Assembly (NCBI GenBank): GCA_964565705.1
Contig: CAZMGD010000023.1
Location: 1 to 45,226, forward strand
Direction: 5' to 3'
DNA from: CAZMGD01 sp964565705
Lineage (GTDB): Bacteria; Actinomycetota; Acidimicrobiia; Acidimicrobiales; Ilumatobacteraceae
Length of the DNA: 45,226 nt
In this document: positions 7,512-14,251 of the stretch, one piece after another
Position numbering within the stretch: position 1 is the first letter of the stretch
Layout of the letters: every line of letters starts with the position of its first letter
Notes under the pieces: model-generated
What the model was told of the DNA's origin: nothing
The model's input: only the letters and a program-made list of their open reading frames with translations
Database searches by the model: none
Translations under genes and position numbers: made by a program

Positions 7512-9014
7512 TCAGTGGCGGAAGTGTCGTTCGCCGGTCATGACCATCGCGATGCCGTGCTCGTCCGCGGCCTCGATCGACTCCGCGTCGCGCATGCTGC
7601 CGCCCGGCTGGATGATCGCCCGGATGCCTGCCTCGGCGGCGACGTCGAGGCTGTCCCGGAACGGGAAGAAGGCGTCGCTCGCGCACACCCCACCGCTCGC
7701 GCGACCGTCGGAGCGGGTGGCGGCGATGCGAGCGGAGTCAACGCGGTTCTGCTGGCCGGCACCGACGCCAACCGCCTGGAGGCCCTTCGCGAACACGATC
7801 GCGTTCGAGCTGACGGCCGCGCAGACCTGCCATGCGAACTCGAGGTCGGCCCACTGTTCGTCGGTCGGTCGTGCCTTCGTCACGACCTGCCAGGCGTCGC
7901 CGCGGCCGGCGACGGTGTCGGGCTGCTGCACGAGCAAGCCGCCGTCGACGCTGCGGATGTCGAGCGCCGCGGCCGGGCTCCCCGACGCAGACAGCACGCG
8001 GAGGTTCTTCTTCGCGGTCAGTGCAGCGAGCGCCGCCTCGTCGAAGCCGGGTGCCACGACGACCTCGGTGAACACCGGCGCGAGCCATTCGGCGAGCTCG
8101 ACTGGCACCGGACGGTTGACGGCGACGATCCCGCCGAACGCGCTCACGGGATCGCACTCGTGCGCGCGACGGTAGGCGGTGACGATGTCATCGTCGACAG
8201 CCACACCGCAGGGGTTGGCGTGCTTGACGATCACGACCGCTGGCCGGTCGAAGCGGTTGACCAGCTTCCACGCGGCCTCCGTGTCGAACACGTTGAGGTA
8301 GCTGAGCTCTTTGCCACCGTGCTGCGTCGCGCCATCCCACCAGCTCGCCTGGCCGCGGAACCGGTAGCGGGCGCCGGACTGGTGCGGGTTCTCGCCGTAC
8401 CGCAGCGGCTGGACGAGCTCGGCCGCCAGATCGAGCGTGGTGGGCAGCTCGGTCGGGTCCTCGCCGGGACCGTCCAACCACTCGACGATCGCCGCGTCGT
8501 ACGCCGACGTGCTGGCGAACGCGTCACGGGCCAGGCGGCGCTTGGTCGAATCCGTCAGCGAGCCCTCGGCGCGGATCTCGTCGATCACCGTCGCGTAGTC
8601 GGCGGGATCGACCACGACGCCGACGAACGCGTGGTTCTTGGCCGCAGCCCGCACCATCGCCGGGCCGCCGACGTCGATCAGCTCGATCCCCGGATCCGAT
8701 CCGAACGGGTACAGGTTGACGACGAGCAGGTCGATCGGCTCGATGCCGTGGGTCGCCATGTCGGCCTGGTGCTCGGCATTGGTGGGGTCGGCGAGCAGCC
8801 CGCCGTGCACCCGCGGGTGGAGGGTCACGACGCGGTGGCCGAGGATCGCCGGGAACCCCGTGATGTCGGCGACGTCAGTGACATCGATGCCGGCGCCCTG
8901 GATCGCTCGCGCCGTGCCACCGCTGGACAGCAGCCGCCACCTGAGCTCGTGGAGTGCGCCGGCCAGCTCGACCACGCCGGTCTTGTCGTACACGGACAGC
9001 AAAGCGGTGGGCAT
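7512..9014 (-). CDS. purH: Bifunctional AICAR formyltransferase/IMP cyclohydrolase
   Basis: Catalyses the last two steps of purine synthesis: formyl transfer from 10-formyl-THF to AICAR, then ring closure to IMP. The N-terminal MGS-like cyclohydrolase half shows LLSVYDKTGVVELA, SSGGTARAI and GHRVVTLHPRVHGGLL. The C-terminal transferase half shows the catalytic Lys-His in VIVKHANPCGVA and FGGIVAVNRPV, then a Ser/Asp-rich ending with IIQPGGSMRD. At 500 residues it is slightly shorter than the usual ~520 but all motifs are in place. A 33-base gap separates it from the preceding TIM-barrel gene. Its start is ATG 9014, with no longer in-frame alternative that improves the family match. Confidence 0.95.
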   Translation of the reverse strand: MPTALLSVYDKTGVVELAGALHELRWRLLSSGGTARAIQGAGIDVTDVADITGFPAILGHRVVTLHPRVHGGLLADPTNAEHQADMATHGIEPIDLLVVNLYPFGSDPGIELIDVGGPAMVRAAAKNHAFVGVVVDPADYATVIDEIRAEGSLTDSTKRRLARDAFASTSAYDAAIVEWLDGPGEDPTELPTTLDLAAELVQPLRYGENPHQSGARYRFRGQASWWDGATQHGGKELSYLNVFDTEAAWKLVNRFDRPAVVIVKHANPCGVAVDDDIVTAYRRAHECDPVSAFGGIVAVNRPVPVELAEWLAPVFTEVVVAPGFDEAALAALTAKKNLRVLSASGSPAAALDIRSVDGGLLVQQPDTVAGRGDAWQVVTKARPTDEQWADLEFAWQVCAAVSSNAIVFAKGLQAVGVGAGQQNRVDSARIAATRSDGRASGGVCASDAFFPFRDSLDVAAEAGIRAIIQPGGSMRDAESIEAADEHGIAMVMTGERHFRH

Positions 9015-9047
9015 GTCCGGCGACCCTAGTGAGTGTGCCGGCTGCGG

Positions 9048-9857
9048 CTACAGGGCGAGGTGCGCCTCGAACGCGCGCACGGCGCGGTCGCTGGCGCCCG
9101 CATCGTCGGCGACGGATCCGAACACCTCGATGCCGAGCGGCGCGGCGCAGCGTCCCGCGCGCAGCGCGGCGACCATCGCCTCGATGGGCAGGTCGCCCTC
9201 GCCCGGCCAGCGACGGTGATCGCGGCAGTCCGCGGCCAGGTCGTCGACCTCGGGCACGGCCGGCGCGTCGGAGATCTGCACGCCGAAGATGCGCCGGGCG
9301 TCGACGGCGTCGATGTCGGCGGCGGAACCGCCGCGACGCCAGTGGTGCCAGACGTCGAGGATCACGCCCCCGTGCTCGGATCCGGCGTCGCGCACCAGCG
9401 TCCAGGCGTCGGCGAGGGTGTGCAGCGCCGACCAGGCGAAGAACTCGACCGCCAACCGTTGCCCGTCGGCGAGCGGATGGCTGCACAGCGCGGCAAACAC
9501 CTCGGTCGCCTGCGCGAGGTCGAGCGTCAGGTCGACCGGGACGAGCACGCTGATGCAATCGGGATGGAGAGCCTGCGCCATGTCGAGCACGGCTTCGGCC
9601 GTGTGCGTCGGAACGGGCGGGCGCCCGACCGGCAGCCACAGCGGATCGAGCTCGGCCACTGCGAGCCCGAGGTCCGCGAGCCACGAGCGAACGTCGGACA
9701 GCCGGATCCCCGTGCGGACCAGTTCGTCGACCTCGCCCGGGCGGATCGAGATCGCGTCGAAGCCCGCGGCGGCGACCGCTCGTGCCTTCGTCGGGTAGTC
9801 GACACCTCGGATCGTGCCGGTGCAGAAGACCGACGCGTCGGCCGGTAGGTGGCTCAC
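9048..9857 (-). CDS. Sugar phosphate isomerase/epimerase-like TIM-barrel protein
   Basis: A 269-residue protein of the xylose-isomerase/AP-endonuclease-2-like barrel superfamily. The features are VFCTGTIRGVDYPTKARAVA at the start of the barrel, AAGFDAISIRPGEVDEL, VEFFAW and GVILDVWHHWRRGG, where Glu, Asp and His provide the metal ligands of the family, and a final GIEVFGS strand carrying another Glu. The exact sugar or polyol substrate cannot be inferred. GTG at 9857 is chosen because it overlaps the stop of the upstream oxidoreductase (GTGA), a strong sign of coupling; the partner is a Gfo/Idh/MocA dehydrogenase, a combination common in inositol and rare sugar catabolism. Confidence 0.82.
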   Translation of the reverse strand: MSHLPADASVFCTGTIRGVDYPTKARAVAAAGFDAISIRPGEVDELVRTGIRLSDVRSWLADLGLAVAELDPLWLPVGRPPVPTHTAEAVLDMAQALHPDCISVLVPVDLTLDLAQATEVFAALCSHPLADGQRLAVEFFAWSALHTLADAWTLVRDAGSEHGGVILDVWHHWRRGGSAADIDAVDARRIFGVQISDAPAVPEVDDLAADCRDHRRWPGEGDLPIEAMVAALRAGRCAAPLGIEVFGSVADDAGASDRAVRAFEAHLAL

Positions 9858-10978
9858 GGGTGCTCGCTGGTGACCGGGTCGACCTGCACCCACGAAGCGC
9901 CGCCGGTGCTCGAGGCGCGCATCGCGTCGATGACCCGCTGCGTCGCGAGCGCGTCGGCGAACGTCGGCGACGCCGGCGCGCCTTCGGGCGACCACGAAGG
10001 GTCGCCCCGCTCGATCGCCTCCCGGAAGCGCTCGGCGAGGCGGACGAACGGCGGGAGCTCCATGAACGTGAACGCGTGCTTCGGGTCACCGGCCGGGATC
10101 TCGACGTCGGGGAGCGCGAGGTCATCGGGGACCTTGACCAGTGAGGTGTCGCCGGCGCCGCGCCCGACCGTCGCGGTGTCGCGCCCGACGGTGATCGTCC
10201 CCCGCTCGCCGACCACCTTGAACACGTACGTCGGCTCGCCCCACGCCGCGGCACAGTGCTGCATCACCGCCGTCGCGCCGCCGCGCATGCGGAACATCGC
10301 CGAGTAGGTGTCCTCGGCATCGTTGCCCGGACCGCTGCCGGCGCGCACGACGTCCAGCCGGGCGCTCACCGCAGCGATCTCGCCGATCCACGTACGGAAG
10401 CGGTCGATGTTGTGCGGCGCCGCCGCGTTGAGGATGCCGCCACCCTTCGACGCGTCGAACCACCAGTCCTCGTTGAACGCCGGGTGCAGACCGTTCGCCA
10501 CCAGCGACGAGATCTGGAGGAACGTCATGAGCTGCACGTCGCCGATCACGCCACCCGCAACGGCACGCCCGACCGCGGCGTCGAGCGGGCTCCATCGGAA
10601 CTCGAACGACGTGAAGTGCACGACGCCGGCGGCGACCGCGGCGTGGTACATGCGAGCGCCGTCGTCGGCGTCGAGCGCGAACGGCTTCTCGCACAGCACG
10701 TGCGCGCCGGCGTCGAGCGCCTCCAGCACGAGGTCGACGTGCGAGTCGGGTGGGGTCGAGACGGTGACGGCGTCGACGCCCTCGGCGAGCGCTTCGGCGA
10801 GCGTCGTGCACGGTCGGCCGGCGTCGAGCGCTCCAGCGCGCTCCCGCGTCCGCTGAGCGTCGCGGCCGACGAGCGCGACCACGTCGAACCCTGCGCGTTG
10901 CAGAGCGGGCACGTGGACCCGTCCCCCGAAGGAGGTGCCGACCACGGCGCATCGGATGGTGGTGGACATGGAGTGCAT
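9854..10978 (-). CDS. Gfo/Idh/MocA family oxidoreductase
   Basis: A 374-residue NAD(P)-dependent dehydrogenase with an N-terminal Rossmann domain (RCAVVGTSFGGRVHVPALQRAG), the family signature around VLCEKPFALD whose Lys is catalytic, and the C-terminal alpha/beta domain containing GGGILNAAAPHNIDRF, with the conserved Asp/His pair of the active site. Such enzymes oxidise or isomerise sugars and cyclitols, but the substrate is not predictable. ATG 10978 gives the longest form; ATG 10969 (MSTTIRC) is an equally reasonable start since neither has a clear Shine-Dalgarno site. It ends in a GTGA overlap with the isomerase-like gene. An inverted repeat at 10999-11016 lies just upstream and may be its operator. 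Confidence 0.88.
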   Translation of the reverse strand: MHSMSTTIRCAVVGTSFGGRVHVPALQRAGFDVVALVGRDAQRTRERAGALDAGRPCTTLAEALAEGVDAVTVSTPPDSHVDLVLEALDAGAHVLCEKPFALDADDGARMYHAAVAAGVVHFTSFEFRWSPLDAAVGRAVAGGVIGDVQLMTFLQISSLVANGLHPAFNEDWWFDASKGGGILNAAAPHNIDRFRTWIGEIAAVSARLDVVRAGSGPGNDAEDTYSAMFRMRGGATAVMQHCAAAWGEPTYVFKVVGERGTITVGRDTATVGRGAGDTSLVKVPDDLALPDVEIPAGDPKHAFTFMELPPFVRLAERFREAIERGDPSWSPEGAPASPTFADALATQRVIDAMRASSTGGASWVQVDPVTSEHP

Positions 10979-10998
10979 TGTGATCGCGCCGGATGGGT

Positions 10999-11016
10999 CG
11001 TGACGCAGTGGTCACG
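10999..11016. promoter_or_regulatory. Inverted repeat, possible operator in a divergent promoter region
   Basis: CGTGAC and GTCACG form perfect 6-base arms around GCAGTG, 20 bases upstream of the oxidoreductase start and 62 bases before the plus-strand membrane protein gene. The spacing is not that of CRP/GlxR (GTGA-N6-TCAC needs six central bases; here eight). A GntR/LacI-type repressor site is possible. The structure is seen; the function is inferred. Confidence 0.35.
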
Positions 11017-11078
11017 CGACGCCACGTTGCAGCAGGTGTACGGTGCTCCACGACCCCGCCCGCCCAGCAGGAGGTTCC

Positions 11079-11621
11079 ATGGGTAAGAACATCACGGTCG
11101 CCAACTTGATCTTCGCGATCGGTGGCCTCGTCACGATCCTCTTCTCGTTCTTCGGTTTCGTCGGCGGTGGCGGGGAGAGCCGCAGCGCGTGGTCCAGCGA
11201 CGTGTTCGGGTTGTTCCCGGTTGCAACGATCCCAGCGATCCTCGGCCTGGCAGCGCTCGTCCTCGGCATCCTCGAGCTGATCGGCACGGTCAAGTTGCCG
11301 CCGCAGGTGCTGACCTTCGACTGGAAGCAGATCAAGGTGACCTGGGGCATCGTCGCCACGGTGATGATGCTGGCGTACCTGATCACGGACAAGGGGAACG
11401 CCTCGCTGAAGGTCGGTGCGTGGTTCATGCTGCTGGGCTCGATCGCGATGGCCGTGGGATCGATCATGGGCATCCTCGGTCTCGGCGCGAACACCGTCGC
11501 CATGCCCGGCGGCCAGCCCGGTACCGGCCAGCCCGGAGCGGCACCGCCGCCCCCGCCGCCGCCGCCGCACCAGGGTGACAGCACCCCGCCGCCGCCGCCT
11601 CCCCCGCCGCCGGCCAACTGA
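11079..11621 (+). CDS. Four-helix membrane protein with a polyproline tail, 180 aa
   Basis: Start ATG 11079 is set by an AGGAGG ribosome-binding site at 11069-11074; an upstream in-frame ATG at 11043 has none. Four hydrophobic helices are visible at about residues 5-27, 46-68, 84-103 and 108-130, followed by a Gly/Pro linker and two runs of eight to nine prolines at the C-terminus, probably cytosolic. Long proline runs normally need elongation factor P for translation. I do not recognise a characterised family. It is followed after 90 bases by the DUF4280 PAAR-like gene on the same strand and therefore may belong to the injection-system locus, for example as a membrane partner, but this rests on position alone. 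Confidence 0.7.
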   Translation: MGKNITVANLIFAIGGLVTILFSFFGFVGGGGESRSAWSSDVFGLFPVATIPAILGLAALVLGILELIGTVKLPPQVLTFDWKQIKVTWGIVATVMMLAYLITDKGNASLKVGAWFMLLGSIAMAVGSIMGILGLGANTVAMPGGQPGTGQPGAAPPPPPPPPHQGDSTPPPPPPPPPAN

Positions 11622-11711
11622 TCGGTCGCTGCCCGATCGGGCAGCGAGGGTCGTCCCAGCTGTTGCCCCCGAGACCGAGCGCGCCCGGACTCGGGTTCGT
11701 ACCGTCCGACC

Positions 11712-12104
11712 ATGGCCATCCAAGTCGTCGGGACCGCCCAGATCATGTGCAGCTTCGGGGTCGCGCCATCGGTGTTGACCGTCGTGCCCAAGGGCCGGCC
11801 GGTGCAGGCCAGCGGGCAGATCGCCGCCACGATCCAGGACTTCGCCCCGAACGTCAACATCGCACCGTTCGGCATGTGCACGACGCCGTCGAACCCGCAG
11901 GTGGCGGCGGCGACCTCGGCCGCCCTCGGCGTGCTGACGCCGCAGCCGTGCATCCCTGTGACGACGAGCCCGTGGACGCCCGGCTCGACCACCGTGCAGA
12001 TCAACAGCGCACCCGCGCTGACCAACTCGTGCCAGTGCATGTGCTCGTGGGGCGGCGTGATCACGATCGCCTCCCCCGGCCAAGCCACCACCCAGACCGC
12101 CTGA
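11712..12104 (+). CDS. DUF4280 PAAR-like spike-tip protein, 130 aa
   Basis: A DUF4280 (PAAR-like) protein, the sharp tip that caps the spike of contractile injection systems. Family landmarks are MCSFGVAPS near the N-terminus, AATIQDFAPNVNIAPFGMC, the Ala-rich GVLTPQPCIPVT, and the C-terminal CMCSWGGVITIASPGQ. The cysteines at MCSFG, GMC, PCIP and CQCMC could ligate a metal as in PAAR tips. It lies on the strand opposite the main operon and converges on its last gene. Its VgrG-like partner is encoded at 16615-18615. A 44-bp palindrome follows 9 bases after the stop and may terminate both converging transcripts. Confidence 0.88.
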   Translation: MAIQVVGTAQIMCSFGVAPSVLTVVPKGRPVQASGQIAATIQDFAPNVNIAPFGMCTTPSNPQVAAATSAALGVLTPQPCIPVTTSPWTPGSTTVQINSAPALTNSCQCMCSWGGVITIASPGQATTQTA

Positions 12105-12113
12105 CCCACCGTT

Positions 12114-12157
12114 CTCGGGAGCAAATCGGGTGCCAGAGCACCCGATTTGCTCCCGAG
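12114..12157. terminator. 44-bp palindrome between convergent genes, likely bidirectional terminator
   Basis: Twenty-base perfectly complementary arms (12114-12133 and 12138-12157) flank the centre CAGA. It lies between the stops of the DUF4280 gene (12104) and the zinc-ribbon gene (12171), so a strong hairpin would form in either transcript. There is no T-run on either side, so rho-independent termination is only probable. The TTCTCGG edge and the GC-CAGA-GC centre match the 22313-22362 palindrome, suggesting a shared family. Confidence 0.6.
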
Positions 12158-12170
12158 TTCGTGGAAGCGG

Positions 12171-13682
12171 TCACTGTTCGGTGAAGAACTCGATCTCGGT
12201 GAGGGCCACTGCGGTGCCGTCGATCGACTCGTAGACGTCGGTGACGGCGATCTTGAACCGCTGCACGCCGCCGCCCTGCTCGATCGACACGGTCTGCGGA
12301 TCCGGGGTGTTCTTCAGGCCGACCTCGTACTCGTTGCCGTTGTCGAACACGAACAGCAACGTCTTGGGGCGGTGGAAGCCCTGGAAGTCGTCGCTGGCCC
12401 CGTTGTGGACGATGATCTTGTCGATGTCGGTCTGCTCGGTGAGCTGCACGTCGAGCTCGGGGCGGAAGCCCTCGCTCGGCGGGTTCGTCAACCAGTACGT
12501 GTTCTTGAAGCCGTCGGTGGCCGCGCTCGCCGGGTGCGCCGGGTCGAGCGGGGTCGGCTCGTTCGACGTCGTACCGGGCCCAGCGGTCACCGGTAGGTAC
12601 TCGGGGTGCACGACCGACAACACGCTGTCCTTGGCGGACGTGTACTTGTCGTTCACCCAGTTCCGGAACGGCGAGTACACGCCGTACAGCAGGCCGAGCG
12701 CGACCAGGGCAACGCTGATGATCCGGCGGGCGGGCACGATCAGCTTGCCGAGCCCCTGGCGCTTCTTGCGCTTCTTGGCGCCCGTGCCGGACTCCCACGG
12801 GCGCTCGCCGGCCATCGCGACCTTGGGCTTGCGTGCGAACGCGCGCTTGATCCATGAGATCTTGACCACGACCGCGGCGGCGAGCGAGGTACCGCACCGG
12901 CTACAGAACTTGCGGGCGGACGGGTTGACCTCCCCACAGGTGCCGCAGACGAGGTCGCCCTGTCGCGGCGTGCGCGTCGGCTTGCTCGGCGCCACCTTCG
13001 GCGGCTGCCGCTTCTGCGGCGCCTGCGGCTTGAGCGCCTGCGGCTGGACCGGCGACGCGCCGGCAGCACCGCCGGCCGTCGGCGGCACGCCATTCAACTC
13101 GGCGCGCCCGGCCAGTTCGGCGCTCGCCCGGCCGGGGAGGGCCGGTCCATCGGACGATGGCGCGGGCTGCTCGGCGACGAGCGCGGCGGCGATCGATCGG
13201 GCCTCGACCGGGCTCGGTCCCGCCGGCGCGCTCTCGACCATGGGCGGACGCGGACCAGGCGGTGGACCACCCGGGCCGTCAGGGGGACGGCCCACGGCCG
13301 GTGGCGGGGCACCCGGGGGCCGAGCTGGGCTGGACGAGCCGGCACTCGGCGGACGTGGACCGGGGGGCGGACCACCACCGCCCGCGGCGGGAGGGCCCGC
13401 TGCGGGACCGGGGGGTCGGGGGCTACCCGACCCCGGCCCACCCGGTCCCGCTGGTCCGCCCGGTCCGGCTGGTGGAGCGGTCGGCGCGGCGCTGCCGACG
13501 TCCGCGTACAGCACGCCCGACACCCGCTCCAGCAGGCTCTTCTTGCGCGCCGGCTCCTCGGGCTCAAAGGCCGCTGCGGGCGCGACCTGCTTCTCCCCGG
13601 TCCACTCGAGGAAGCCGCCGCACGTGCCGCAGAACGCGTCGGCGTCGGTGTTCTTGAACCCGCAGTCCTTGCAGACGATCAC
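12171..13682 (-). CDS. CIS-linked zinc-ribbon / transmembrane / jelly-roll (NADase-type glycan-binding) protein, 503 aa
   Basis: Last gene of the injection-system operon. The domain order is clear: zinc ribbon 1 (C4, C7, C18, C21), a Pro/Gly-rich disordered stretch (about 62-240), zinc ribbon 2 (C246, C249, C260, C263), a basic patch KKRKKRQ near 303-309, one membrane helix (about 320-337), and a C-terminal beta-sandwich (about 370-503) with ATDGFKNTYWLTNPP and FHRPKTLLFVFDNG, like the discoidin-type domain annotated as NADase-type glycan-binding. The basic residues before the helix predict the N-terminus inside and the beta domain outside. It starts with GTG overlapping the tail protein I stop (GTGA). 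I infer a membrane tether or sensor for the baseplate. Similar membrane proteins occur in Streptomyces CIS loci as I recall, which would fit a cytoplasmic, cell-envelope-docking machine. Confidence 0.82.
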   Translation of the reverse strand: MIVCKDCGFKNTDADAFCGTCGGFLEWTGEKQVAPAAAFEPEEPARKKSLLERVSGVLYADVGSAAPTAPPAGPGGPAGPGGPGSGSPRPPGPAAGPPAAGGGGPPPGPRPPSAGSSSPARPPGAPPPAVGRPPDGPGGPPPGPRPPMVESAPAGPSPVEARSIAAALVAEQPAPSSDGPALPGRASAELAGRAELNGVPPTAGGAAGASPVQPQALKPQAPQKRQPPKVAPSKPTRTPRQGDLVCGTCGEVNPSARKFCSRCGTSLAAAVVVKISWIKRAFARKPKVAMAGERPWESGTGAKKRKKRQGLGKLIVPARRIISVALVALGLLYGVYSPFRNWVNDKYTSAKDSVLSVVHPEYLPVTAGPGTTSNEPTPLDPAHPASAATDGFKNTYWLTNPPSEGFRPELDVQLTEQTDIDKIIVHNGASDDFQGFHRPKTLLFVFDNGNEYEVGLKNTPDPQTVSIEQGGGVQRFKIAVTDVYESIDGTAVALTEIEFFTEQ

Positions 13683-14251
13683 GTCGCACCCTCCTCGGCC
13701 GAGCTGACCGCGCGGCGGCCGGCGATCTCGATCACGTGCACCACGTGCGCTGGCTTGGCGACGGCGACCATCGCGTCGACGGTCCGGCCGTTCACCGACT
13801 TCGGGTCGTCCACGCGCACGCGCACCGCCACCCGCGGCTCGGGTTCGCCCGGCAGGGGGCTGCCCGGCGTGAGCGACCACGCGACGCCGCCGCTGTCGCT
13901 GATCTCCACGTCGCCTCCGGTGTAGATGGCGAGCTCGGCCCGCAAGCCGCGCACGGTGCCGCGCCAGCGGTACAGCTCGCCGATGCTGGCGATGAACGAC
14001 CGGCTGCGATCCAGTGGCCAGCCCTCGTCGATCGCGACGCCCATCCATCCCGCCAGCCACTGCAGGAAGTCGTCGGGGGCGAGCCACGGGTCGACGTAGG
14101 CATCGAGGCTGTCGAGCGTCGCGAACACCGGCGCCCAGACGTCGTCGAGCCCGCCGGTGAAGTCCTGGGTGAACTGGTCGTCGTGGTAGATGCCCGGCAG
14201 CTGGCCGACGATCGGCACCGGCGAACGCAGTCCGTCGGCGGTGCCCCTCAT
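13679..14251 (-). CDS. Phage tail protein I-like baseplate protein, 190 aa
   Basis: Baseplate wedge component of the tail protein I (P2 gpI-like) type, as in other eCIS loci directly after baseplate J. The segment LPGIYHDDQFTQDFTGGLDDVWAPVFATLDSLDAYVDPWLAP and the following DFLQWLAGWMG are the usual conserved core, and GELYRWRGTVRGLRAEL closes it. The C-terminal third is a beta-rich extension with FHA/DUF-like strands VAVRVRVDD. ATG 14251 overlaps the baseplate J stop (ATGA), so I prefer it over the much longer upstream frame, which is antisense/shadow reading of baseplate J. Confidence 0.88.
   Translation of the reverse strand: MRGTADGLRSPVPIVGQLPGIYHDDQFTQDFTGGLDDVWAPVFATLDSLDAYVDPWLAPDDFLQWLAGWMGVAIDEGWPLDRSRSFIASIGELYRWRGTVRGLRAELAIYTGGDVEISDSGGVAWSLTPGSPLPGEPEPRVAVRVRVDDPKSVNGRTVDAMVAVAKPAHVVHVIEIAGRRAVSSAEEGAT

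Noticed and set aside
10999..11016. CRP/GlxR binding site
   Set aside because: The GTGA and TCAC half-sites are separated by 8 bases, not the 6 required.
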